From SIG575 sp045542485 (lineage in GTDB: Bacteria > Bacillota > Clostridia > Oscillospirales > Acutalibacteraceae), in the NCBI GenBank assembly GCA_045542485.1, contig JAZQLC010000066.1, positions 118,253 through 182,252 of the forward strand: a stretch of DNA of 64,000 bases, written 5' to 3'. A program made the translations under genes and the position numbers. The notes beneath the pieces were generated by a model. That model saw nothing but the letters and a program-made list of their open reading frames with translations. It did not search any database and had not been told where the DNA came from. Below are positions 32,529 through 40,153 of the stretch, piece by piece. The first letter of the stretch is position 1; each line of letters begins with the position of its first letter.

Positions 32529-33434
32529 ATGTTAAAAGCAAAGTTTGGTATTGAGGTTGAGTTCACTGGCATTACAAGAACAAAGGCAGCCGAGATTGTC
32601 GCAAATCACTTTAACAGCACAGCAACTTGCGAAGGTGATTATTACGATAAAAGAGTGATTCTTGATGACAAAAGTAGAAAATGGATAGTAATGTATGATG
32701 GAAGCATCAACCCCCTGAAAAAGGATAACGGAAGTAAAATTCACGCATCGGACCTTTACAAGTGTGAACTGGTTACACCGGTTTTAACTTACAGAGAAGA
32801 TATTGAAAGTCTTCAGGAACTTATAAGGGAACTTCGCAAGAGTGGAGCTTTTGTAGACGAAGGCAGTTGCGGAATTCACATCCACCTTGACGGAGCAGAC
32901 CACACGCCACGGTCAATAAGAAATTTTATCAACATCATTGCATCAAAGAATGACCTTCTTTACAAAAGTCTTCAGATTGGTTCTGCCAGAACAAGATGGT
33001 GCAAGAAAATGGATACACAATTAGTTGAAACAATAAATAGAAAAAAGCCTGCAACCTTTTCTCAGATTGAGAATATTTGGTATGCAGGCTTTTATCAATC
33101 AAGAGACACTCACTACCATGACAGCAGATATCATTTCTTAAACTTACACGGTTTCTTTCACGGCAATCACACAGTGGAGTTAAGAGGATTTAACAGCACT
33201 TTACACGCAGGTAAAATTCGCAGTTACATAGTTTTAGCACTGGCACTTAACAATCAGGCATTAACACAGAAGAAAGCAAGCACAAAGAAAAACCAAACCG
33301 AAAATGAAAAGTTTGCAATGAGAACATACCTTAACAGAATCGGTTTGGTTGGTGATGAATTTAAAAACTGCAGAGAACACCTTTGCAAGCACCTTAACGG
33401 TTCAGCAGCTTGGCGAAATGGTACGGTGGCCTAA
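32529..33434 (+). CDS. Amidoligase-family enzyme
   Basis: A 301-residue protein of the glutamine-synthetase-fold amidoligase family (Pfam Amidoligase_2 type). Motifs in order: FGIEVEFTG (6-14, metal-binding glutamates), ELVTPVL (80-86), CGIHIHLD (114-121) and VELRGFNSTLH (216-226). The family is predicted to form amide bonds, ligating an amino acid to a peptide or small molecule with ATP. I start at ATG 32529 with AAGAGG upstream; the frame is open further but lacks a ribosome site. A gamma-glutamylcyclotransferase follows 45 bases later. That pairing has been noted by comparative genomics in mobile elements; the substrate is unknown. Confidence 0.88.
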   Translation: MLKAKFGIEVEFTGITRTKAAEIVANHFNSTATCEGDYYDKRVILDDKSRKWIVMYDGSINPLKKDNGSKIHASDLYKCELVTPVLTYREDIESLQELIRELRKSGAFVDEGSCGIHIHLDGADHTPRSIRNFINIIASKNDLLYKSLQIGSARTRWCKKMDTQLVETINRKKPATFSQIENIWYAGFYQSRDTHYHDSRYHFLNLHGFFHGNHTVELRGFNSTLHAGKIRSYIVLALALNNQALTQKKASTKKNQTENEKFAMRTYLNRIGLVGDEFKNCREHLCKHLNGSAAWRNGTVA

Positions 33435-33479
33435 AAACCACCTACCTTAATATATTTTCATTAAGAAAGGAACTTTTTT

Positions 33480-33917
33480 ATGTCAAAACTTTATTTAGCT
33501 TATGGTTCAAACCTGAACCTGCAACAAATGGCATTCAGATGCCCTACAGCAAAAATAGTTGCAACCACTTACCTGGAACACTACAAACTTACATTCCGTG
33601 GTTACAACGGCAGTGCAGTCGCAACAGTTGAACCTTCTGAAAATGACCGAGTACCGGTTATGATTTGGGAGATTTTTGACAAAGATGAAGAAAACCTGGA
33701 TATTTACGAAGGCTACCCACGGCTTTACAGAAAAGAAAATGTGACAGTAAAAATCGGTGGCAGAAAAACGCAGGTTATGATGTATGTAATGAACCCCGGC
33801 AGACCACTTGGAAAGCCGAGTGCCTATTACTACGCCACAATCTTGCAAGGCTACCGCACTGCCCGCTTTGACCCTACATACCTGAAAGAAGGTGTTATGC
33901 GGTCTGTGGTAAAATAA
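33480..33917 (+). CDS. Gamma-glutamylcyclotransferase (AIG2-like)
   Basis: A 145-residue GGCT-fold enzyme. The signature YLAYGSNLNLQQM (5-17) forms the substrate loop, followed by WEIFDKDEENLDIYEGYPRLYRKENV, with the catalytic Glu in the DIYEGYP region. It would release 5-oxoproline from a gamma-glutamyl amine. Paired with the amidoligase just upstream, it probably trims or reverses gamma-glutamyl conjugates. AAAGGA precedes the ATG. It ends 3 bases before the convergent gene at 33921. Confidence 0.9.
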   Translation: MSKLYLAYGSNLNLQQMAFRCPTAKIVATTYLEHYKLTFRGYNGSAVATVEPSENDRVPVMIWEIFDKDEENLDIYEGYPRLYRKENVTVKIGGRKTQVMMYVMNPGRPLGKPSAYYYATILQGYRTARFDPTYLKEGVMRSVVK

Positions 33918-33920
33918 CGG

Positions 33921-34800
33921 TTAGCAATCTATATTTAATTCTCTTTTTAGTGCTTCTACCAAATCCTTTTCATTTGATATCCAAATTTCAAATTCATTCG
34001 CAATTTCAAGCAGTTTGTTTTCAACATCTTCAGTATAATAATCAATGCTTTGGTCACAAGAGTCATCAACATTACCATCAGAATTATAATTTACATAGCC
34101 ATATGAAATTTCAATTGTAGCTGTTGTTATTTCTTCTTTACCTTTTTCTGATAAAGTTATTTCCAACAAATCTACATCACCCTCTTGGCATGATAAAAAT
34201 AAATCTTCCATATTCAGCACATATTGTTTCTTGTTTGAAGCGAAAAATGACTTTCCGTTACCATATTCTATGAAATCAGGCAACTTATCGTTGATACCAG
34301 AAAAATCAAATTGATGAGACTTATCCTTAATAAATTCAACAATTTCTACCAAACCACCAATATTAGCATCGGTTTCATTGAGAGCGAATTGCCTTGCAAC
34401 AGAATTCCATCGATTGATAAACTCATCTATGTTTTCTAATTCAAAACTGCATATGTAATTAATAAAATCTTCATCGTAAAAGCAGAAAAGCTCTTCGAGT
34501 TCATTATAGCATGTATTTATTCTTTCAAATACGGCAAGAACATTACAAGTGAAATCAGATTCAGCAAAATCCTCAAGAAAGATGTCTTCGAATCCGCTTA
34601 ACGAACTGAGCCCTACCGCCTCTCTTCTTTCGTCTAAATAATCAGAGAGTTGCCGTGCGCGCTTTTCTTCTTCCTCTTGTTGCAAATCTTTTTCAAATTC
34701 TTCTTGAAGATTAGCACTTTCTACCTCGAGTTTTAAAACTTTTCCAACAAGCTCATTGAAAGATGTTATATATGTAGTTATTTCATCTAACTCATATTCA
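33921..34800 (-). pseudogene. Hypothetical protein, 5'-truncated at a junction
   Basis: The frame is open from about 34800 to 33921 and encodes ~290 residues: a charged coiled coil (KVLKLEVESANLQEEFEKDL) and then an acidic alpha/beta region rich in Asp, Glu and aromatics. I do not recognise the family. There is no ATG or GTG in the first 38 codons; the only alternative start is TTG 34685 without a good ribosome site. The upstream end abuts the truncated TIM-barrel gene, so this gene probably lost its start by the same recombination. Confidence 0.5.
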
Positions 34801-35008
34801 GATTTTCATCAAGGTGAATTGTGTAGTAAATACCGTATTTGTTAGCAATGCTTCTGAAATAATCCGTATCAATTTTATCAAGTTGATACTGTGGAAGATT
34901 CATATTAAGTTCAATAAAATCAAGATTTAGTTCTGCACACAGTTTCGTACACTCTTCAAGCGTGTTTGTTTCAATGAGTGTGGGCATACCATAGTTATGC
35001 ATTTTCAT
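34787..35008 (-). pseudogene. N-terminal fragment of a sugar phosphate isomerase/epimerase-like gene
   Basis: From ATG 35008 (AGGAG 7 bases upstream) 73 codons encode the first strands of an AP endonuclease 2/xylose-isomerase-like TIM barrel: MHNYGMPTLIETNTLEECT, LDFIELNMNLPQYQ, YGIYYTIHLDENLN. Full members have about 250-280 residues. The frame ends just where the open frame of the next gene begins, so the rest of the barrel is lost. Confidence 0.7.
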
Positions 35009-35046
35009 AATTATACTCCTATGTTCAATTTCAATCATCAATGAAG

Positions 35047-36723
35047 TTATTTGCACATACCGCAACACTTCTTATACTTTTTCCCTGAGCCACATGGGCA
35101 TGGGGCATTACGCCCTATTTTCTGTGTTCGGATTGTCACAAATTCATGATTTCTCCAGGCAATAAATTTGTTGTCTATTTTTTCGTGATAAAATGAATTC
35201 CATATACTTGCTATCAATCCACCGTTAATTAATGTTGTAGTGCCTGAAGAGTTGTAATCAACAAAACAAATAAAATTGTCATTCGAAGGCAAGAGTTCTT
35301 TACATTTTCTTCCGTCATTTCTGTAAACGTTGATGTATAATGCATCTGCGGGCATATCACCATGCTTTTGCTCGAATGTTGGTGAAGCGGGATTCTTGAC
35401 TGTTAAAAGCAGTTCAATTGCCTGATTAATAATTGATATTATTTCGTTACGCTCATCTGTATCACCAATAAATAAATTTGCATTTAAACGTTTCCTGTCT
35501 TGTGTACTTGCATTTGATATATTATTAATTTTAAAATTTGGAAAAGTGAAATTGGGGAAACAAAAATACTTAACTTCATTAATATCAATATCTTCAGTTG
35601 AGGGTGGAAAAACGAGAAACTCTTTACGTTCAATAATTTCTGAAATTATAGCATCCATCATTTTAGAACCACTAAGTAAATCCAAAATATCCTGTTTTTG
35701 AAAAATTATCCAACTGTTCATCATTCTTGGATGACTAAAAGAAAATAGATATTTGTTATAATCGGTATGTGCGTCATAAATCAAAACAGAAAGCAATATG
35801 GCTATTTGAGCAAGATAACCTCGTTCTGTATTTTCCACATCAAGTTCAATATTCAATTGATTTAGATTTCCTGTATCACTTATACTTTGACAATATATTC
35901 CAGGAATACTTATACGCATAGCAAGAAAAGCAAAGGGTACATATTCGTGTTTTGTCTCATCAATGTTAATAAGTTGCATATGAGAATTCAAAAATACTGT
36001 TAAAGCTAACAACACTGCACTAGCAGTATCAAAAGCTTTTTCTATTATTTTATCGAATTCAAATATTGGCACTTCTTTAGATTTTGAAACGCCTTGTTCT
36101 GAATAATAAAAGCGCAGCTTATCAGCGGGGTCCTTTTTAAACAAAACCTTCCCATGATTGATAGCGTTTCTTATATTGACATCAATATTTCCGCAGATTT
36201 GGCTATATCCATTAGAATTAATTACATTAACCAATTGACCGAGAGTGTTTTGAGAAGAATAGTCTTTGCCTATCCCTTGCCCGGTTAATGTAGCAATTAC
36301 TCTCAAAAAGTTGGATAAACAACTTTCAAGAATTGATGTATATGTAGGAAGTCGATATAGGCGAGTTTTTATCTCTTGAGTAAGGTTAAAATTTGACAAA
36401 TCTACAATTGTTTCGGAGATTTGACAGTATGCGTTATATCCCATTACAAAATAGTTGAAAATATTTTCATCAATATTAAGTTGGTTTGCATTAGTTTTAT
36501 AAAGGTTTTCAAGTTGGGAGTAAGTTTCTTTATAAACATCATTATTCCAATACGAGCATGGTTCAGTATTTATCATTTTATAAAATATGTAAAGAAACTC
36601 TTTGTTTAAACAAGAAATGGAAGGATCTACATTTTTTTGCACATCCTTTAATAAAACTGATGAATCGTATTCATTATAATATGTATAATTGCAATAAGCT
36701 TTAAGCACATTAACCACAACCAT
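35047..36723 (-). CDS. HEPN-motif, SEC-C-tailed protein, possible defence factor
   Basis: A 558-residue protein I cannot place in a named family. A SEC-C zinc motif ends it (CPCGSGKKYKKCCG). Around residues 180-195 the sequence NIRNAINHGK contains an R-x4-H motif (Arg185, His190) within helical flanks, typical of HEPN RNases and HEPN-like toxins. The middle (about 210-500) is helical and beta mixed with no other motif. It sits in the mobile region beside recombinase C, with lower GC than the flanking core genes by eye. I infer a nuclease-type defence or abortive-infection role. The ATG at 36723 has a weak ribosome site. Confidence 0.6.
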   Translation of the reverse strand: MVVVNVLKAYCNYTYYNEYDSSVLLKDVQKNVDPSISCLNKEFLYIFYKMINTEPCSYWNNDVYKETYSQLENLYKTNANQLNIDENIFNYFVMGYNAYCQISETIVDLSNFNLTQEIKTRLYRLPTYTSILESCLSNFLRVIATLTGQGIGKDYSSQNTLGQLVNVINSNGYSQICGNIDVNIRNAINHGKVLFKKDPADKLRFYYSEQGVSKSKEVPIFEFDKIIEKAFDTASAVLLALTVFLNSHMQLINIDETKHEYVPFAFLAMRISIPGIYCQSISDTGNLNQLNIELDVENTERGYLAQIAILLSVLIYDAHTDYNKYLFSFSHPRMMNSWIIFQKQDILDLLSGSKMMDAIISEIIERKEFLVFPPSTEDIDINEVKYFCFPNFTFPNFKINNISNASTQDRKRLNANLFIGDTDERNEIISIINQAIELLLTVKNPASPTFEQKHGDMPADALYINVYRNDGRKCKELLPSNDNFICFVDYNSSGTTTLINGGLIASIWNSFYHEKIDNKFIAWRNHEFVTIRTQKIGRNAPCPCGSGKKYKKCCGMCK

Positions 36724-36794
36724 TCCAGTTTAAAACACCAATATTTTACGCTTATTATACCACCAATTAACATTCTTTTCAACAAAACAACAAG

Positions 36795-36821
36795 ACTACA
36801 CAGGAATTTAATCTTGTGTAG
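36795..36821 (-). terminator. Terminator-like hairpin after recombinase C
   Basis: CTACACAAGAT/ATTCCTGTGTAG-type stem on the minus strand with a T/G-rich tail, a near copy of the hairpin at 32335. Confidence 0.6.
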
Positions 36822-36883
36822 CCTTCTTTGTTTTGTGCCGCCTATAAAAAATGTCAGTTTTTTACTTGTTTTTTGTAAAATTC

Positions 36884-38434
36884 CTAATTTACACTCCATT
36901 CCGTGGTGTTGTTTTGCTTATTTGCTATACTTTTTATTATGCGTTGAACTGTCCTGATGCTAAATCCATACTTCTGTGCAATATAATTTGTTCTGTAACC
37001 ATTGACGTAATCGTTGTAAATATCTTCTTCGGCACACTTGGTTGGTCTGGGCATCCTCGGAGAAGTTCTCATCATACGGTATTCCATTCCGCTCCCATCT
37101 ACCATAAAAAATTCAAGTAAATGCCCTGGATGAACGATAACTTTGTCAATTATTATTCTCCATATTTGTGCCTCATTTTTACTATTTATATCGTAAGCGG
37201 TAAGAACATCAAAAACATTCTTTTGAGTGATTGTGCTTTTATCGTTGCGTAAGGTTTTCAGAATAGAAACACAATCTCGTACAACATTAGAGTTCTTTCG
37301 CAACATGGATACAATGATTTCGTGAAATATCGGTTTCAGCAATTCCTCATATAAATATGGCGTTTTGCACGGATAACCATCTAAATGGCGTTTATAACAT
37401 CTCCATGCTAAATCATTATAAGTGGTGGAATGAGTTGGAATGGGTCCGAAAAGACAACCGCAACTACCGCAGAATAATTTATTTGAGAAAGTCAATGTAG
37501 TTGCTTGTAACCGCTGTGGTTTATCAAGTCGTTTTTGTACTGCATCAAACACTTCCTTTGTTACGATGCCTTCGTGCCCGTTTTCAACATAATACATCGG
37601 TAACTCACCACAATTTTTACGCATTGTTTTTGTGCGATAATCAATACAATACCTCTTTTGGAGCAATGCTGCGCCATAATATTTTTCGTTTGTGAGAATA
37701 CTGTCTATTGTTTGCCGTTGCCATACATCCATTCCGGTTGGCGTTGGAATTTCAGCTTCAGTAAGCATTGCTGCGATAGCACTGGTAGCGTATCCTTCAA
37801 GGCAGAGGCGGTATATAACTCTAATAATCTTTGCCTCTTCCTCAACAAGTTCCGGTTCTCCATTAGCTCCCTTTTTATACCCAAGAAACTGCTTGTAAGG
37901 CATATGATATCTGCCATCTGCAAAACGTTTACGTTGTCCCCATTTTACATTCTCAGAAATAGAACGGGACTCTTTTTCAGCAAGGCTTGATAGAAGTGTT
38001 ATAAGGAACTCTCCTTTGCTATCCACGGTAGAGATATCCTCCTTCTCAAAATATACGCCCACATTTTTCAACTTCAATTTGCGGATAACATTCAGTGCAT
38101 CCACAGTATTCCTTGCAAATCGTGAAAGGGATTTTGTAACAATCAGGTCTATTTTTCCGTTCAATGCATCATCTATCATTCTGTTAAATGCTTCACGGTG
38201 GTTGAGAGAAGTACCGGAGATACCTTCGTCTGCATATACCTCTACAAGGGTCCATCCTGACTTTTCTCGTATAAGCTTTTCAAAATAGTCCTTCTGTGCC
38301 TCAACGCTACCCATCTGCTCATCAGAATCGGTAGATACACGAGCGTAAGCCGCCACTCGCTGTTCACGGATAGATTGTGGTAGTAACCCAATCTTTGAAT
38401 GTGATCGAATCAATTTTACAACTCGGTCATCCAT
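36884..38434 (-). CDS. Large serine recombinase C
   Basis: A 516-residue serine recombinase. Ser34 is in YARVSTDSDEQ; SRFARNTVDALN and SRSISENVKWGQRKRF follow, then the recombinase domain and a zinc ribbon (FCGSCGCLFG...WRCYKR). Unusually, the C-terminus carries an extra helix-turn-helix (IYNDYVNGYRTNYIAQKYG, about 475-510) like that of invertases. It is closer to recombinase A than to B. GGAGGAGGTGG precedes the ATG. It overlaps the small gene at 38416 by 19 bases and probably mobilises the right part of the region. Confidence 0.93.
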   Translation of the reverse strand: MDDRVVKLIRSHSKIGLLPQSIREQRVAAYARVSTDSDEQMGSVEAQKDYFEKLIREKSGWTLVEVYADEGISGTSLNHREAFNRMIDDALNGKIDLIVTKSLSRFARNTVDALNVIRKLKLKNVGVYFEKEDISTVDSKGEFLITLLSSLAEKESRSISENVKWGQRKRFADGRYHMPYKQFLGYKKGANGEPELVEEEAKIIRVIYRLCLEGYATSAIAAMLTEAEIPTPTGMDVWQRQTIDSILTNEKYYGAALLQKRYCIDYRTKTMRKNCGELPMYYVENGHEGIVTKEVFDAVQKRLDKPQRLQATTLTFSNKLFCGSCGCLFGPIPTHSTTYNDLAWRCYKRHLDGYPCKTPYLYEELLKPIFHEIIVSMLRKNSNVVRDCVSILKTLRNDKSTITQKNVFDVLTAYDINSKNEAQIWRIIIDKVIVHPGHLLEFFMVDGSGMEYRMMRTSPRMPRPTKCAEEDIYNDYVNGYRTNYIAQKYGFSIRTVQRIIKSIANKQNNTTEWSVN

Positions 38435-38601
38435 ACATCCACCTCCTCCAGACAGCGTGTAAACGGATCGTACTTTTCAAGTAAGGCTACCTTCATTTGT
38501 ATTGCCTCCTCAGTGGTTATGTAATTTGCATCCAATAAGACCTGTAAAATGTACTTACCGAGTTGGTATTTCATTTCGGCATTAATTTGTTTCTTTGTCA
38601 T
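38416..38601 (-). CDS. Small SHOCT-like protein preceding recombinase C
   Basis: A 61-residue helical protein (YQLGKYILQVLLDANYITTE then EAIQMKVALLEKYDPFTRC). Its length, helix pattern and position just before a serine recombinase match the 75-residue protein at 27458. AAGGAGG lies before the ATG and its 3' end overlaps the recombinase start, indicating coupled translation. It may be a recombination directionality or stability factor. Confidence 0.7.
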   Translation of the reverse strand: MTKKQINAEMKYQLGKYILQVLLDANYITTEEAIQMKVALLEKYDPFTRCLEEVDVWMTEL

Positions 38602-38688
38602 ACATATCCTCCTTAAAAATTCGGTACTGTATGTAATGACTCTAAAACAAAAAAAGTCAAGTCTATATCGGTTTTTTAACTAAATAAA

Positions 38689-38745
38689 CTGCAACGCTAC
38701 TTGTAAAAACGACGAATTGTATCATTTATCGTAGTTTATGCCAAA
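38689..38745. repeat. Half copy of the dispersed hairpin repeat
   Basis: CTGCAACGCTACTTGTAAAA and ACGACGAATTGTA match the right arm and tail of the 57753-57847 copy; the left arm (AAGCGTTGCA) is missing. It lies just outside the recombinase C module, so the missing half may mark a recombination edge. Confidence 0.65.
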
Positions 38746-38836
38746 AAAATTCCTTGGACTTGTTCCGAGGATATTTTTTTACTTATTCACTATTCACTTT
38801 TCACTCTTCACTACTATTGTGAAGGAATTTTTTTGG
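38741..38836. repeat. MITE-like inverted repeat
   Basis: Perfect 15-bp inverted ends CCAAAAAAATTCCTT and AAGGAATTTTTTTGG flank 66 bases with TTCACT-type heptamer repeats (TTCACTATTCACTTTTCACT). The complementary AGTGAATAGTGAA occurs just outside at 38850-38865, allowing a larger fold. No transposase was seen. Confidence 0.65.
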
Positions 38837-38929
38837 AAGTAATAAGTAATAGTGAATAGTGAAAAAGTGCAAGGCTTTACCTTGAACTTTTTGCTTTTAA
38901 ACGGTATAATAATTCAAGAGGTGAAAATG

Positions 38930-39277
38930 ATGAAAGATAGCCCGTTAATAATAAAATCAAAAGATTTTGCCCTTGAAGTTATAAAAGTTTGTAAAGAATT
39001 AAGAAATGCAAAGTGTGAAAGTGCACTTATAAATCAATTTTTGCGTTCAGGAACCTCCATCGGTGCAAATATACGAGAAGCATTTTATGCCCACGGAAGA
39101 GCTGACTTCATTGCAAAACTACAAATCGCGCTCAAAGAATGCAGTGAAAGTGAATATTGGATTGAATTACTCTTAGAAAGCGGGTATTACCACGATAAAA
39201 CATTGCTTGATAAATGCACTGAGGTTAAACGAATTTTAATTTCCTCTATCAACACTGCTAAGGAGAATATAAAATGA
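38930..39277 (+). CDS. Four-helix-bundle (S23-type) protein
   Basis: A 115-residue helical protein of the 23S-rRNA-intervening-sequence/bAvd-like family: KSKDFALEVIKVCKELR, LRSGTSIGANIREAFYAHG (the conserved SGTSIGANI turn), then SESEYWIELLLESGYY. Known members form pentameric bundles; a function is established only in diversity-generating retroelements, and no reverse transcriptase is nearby. ATG 38930 is 7 bases after AAGAGGTG (38927 is also possible). TATAAT lies at 38905-38910. It overlaps the next gene by ATGA. Confidence 0.85.
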   Translation: MKDSPLIIKSKDFALEVIKVCKELRNAKCESALINQFLRSGTSIGANIREAFYAHGRADFIAKLQIALKECSESEYWIELLLESGYYHDKTLLDKCTEVKRILISSINTAKENIK

Positions 39278-39612
39278 ATAAACCTGATTGGTATTGGTGT
39301 CGCGGATTGCACGATGCAAAAATAGTGTCAGCCCAAACCAAAGAGTCAAAATGGAACACCGACGATAAACGATTAATTCTGAAAATCGACTGTGACGGTG
39401 CTTTGTATGAGAAAAACATAACTGAAATTGAATTCTGCGGATTTAAAATACTTACGGATGATTTTGATATTGACAGCCTTAACGGTGGCTGGTGGCTGTC
39501 AGATGTGTTGAAAGAAAACGGAAAAACATATTATCTTGAATTGCAGTTTGAAACTGCCAAAAATAAGAAGAAACGATTGAAACTGAGTTTTCAGAGTGCT
39601 AAGGTCTTATAA
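39274..39612 (+). CDS. Hypothetical protein co-translated with the four-helix-bundle gene
   Basis: A 112-residue, beta-rich protein I do not recognise (WYWCRGLHDAKIVSA, LILKIDCDGALYE, EIEFCGFKIL, ELQFETAKNKKKRLKLSF). Its ATG overlaps the previous stop (ATGA), so expression is coupled. The last few codons and the stop lie at the edge of the dispersed hairpin repeat, which provides the terminator; the original C-terminus may have been altered by arrival of that repeat. Confidence 0.65.
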   Translation: MNKPDWYWCRGLHDAKIVSAQTKESKWNTDDKRLILKIDCDGALYEKNITEIEFCGFKILTDDFDIDSLNGGWWLSDVLKENGKTYYLELQFETAKNKKKRLKLSFQSAKVL

Positions 39613-39720
39613 CATAGCTACTTATAAAAACAAGCGTTGCATTTGAGAACTAAACTCTCCATCCTGCAACGCTTTTTATTGTTTATTAAGTTGATTAGTC
39701 AGAAAATCTATCTGGCTTAT
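39608..39720. repeat. Dispersed hairpin repeat, copy 2, acting as convergent terminator
   Basis: AAGCGTTGCA (39632-39641) and TGCAACGCTT (39665-39674) with T runs on both strands, plus the GATTAGTCAGAAAATCTATC tail. It separates two convergent transcripts and reaches the stop codon of the V-ATPase K gene, so that gene may end in repeat-derived sequence. Confidence 0.85.
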
Positions 39721-40142
39721 CCGAGCGCAACCATACTGAAAACAAGTGCGAAGAGGGCTACTGTTTCGCAAAGGCCGACAACTGTGATGTACTGTGAGAA
39801 GCCTTTTCCTGTTTCTGCAAGAGCATCTGCGCCTGCAGCACCTGCTTTACCCTGGAATACTGCAGAAACTGCCATTGCAAGTCCTGATGCAATGCCGAGA
39901 CCGAGAAGGAATGCGGGGTCAGAGACAGCTGATTTCATCTGCTGCATAAGAAGGAAACCGTAAATTGTCTGTGTAAGAGGTGCACCTGCAAAAACTGTGA
40001 GAATGAAAGGTGCAGCCTTATTACTCATGTAACACTTTTTCCATGCACCGATTGATGCCTGACCTGCAATACCGATACCGATTGCAGAACCGATTGCTGC
40101 GATACCCATTGATAAAGCTGTTGATAATAATCCTAAATTCAT
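39717..40142 (-). CDS. ntpK: V-type ATP synthase subunit K (membrane ring)
   Basis: A 141-residue proteolipid with four membrane helices (two fused hairpins) forming the rotor ring. The Na+ site of the Enterococcus hirae ring can be followed: LTQ (56-58), Gln97 and the carboxylate Glu126 in GLCETVALF. Only the second hairpin bears the acidic residue, as in V-type K rings. This suggests Na+ rather than H+ translocation; inference by motif. Last gene of the operon, 11 bases after subunit I. Confidence 0.93.
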   Translation of the reverse strand: MNLGLLSTALSMGIAAIGSAIGIGIAGQASIGAWKKCYMSNKAAPFILTVFAGAPLTQTIYGFLLMQQMKSAVSDPAFLLGLGIASGLAMAVSAVFQGKAGAAGADALAETGKGFSQYITVVGLCETVALFALVFSMVALG

Positions 40143-40153
40143 AATAATTCTCC

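Noticed and set aside
24540..38601. Precise att sites for the whole mobile region
   Set aside because: I compared the sequences outside recombinase A and recombinase C and saw no convincing direct repeat; the region is probably composite.
38780..38866. CRISPR-like or minisatellite array of TTCACT units
   Set aside because: Units are degenerate, unspaced and inside an inverted repeat; better explained as a MITE-like element.
38930..39277. Diversity-generating retroelement accessory protein (Avd)
   Set aside because: No reverse transcriptase, variable protein or template/variable repeat pair was found nearby.
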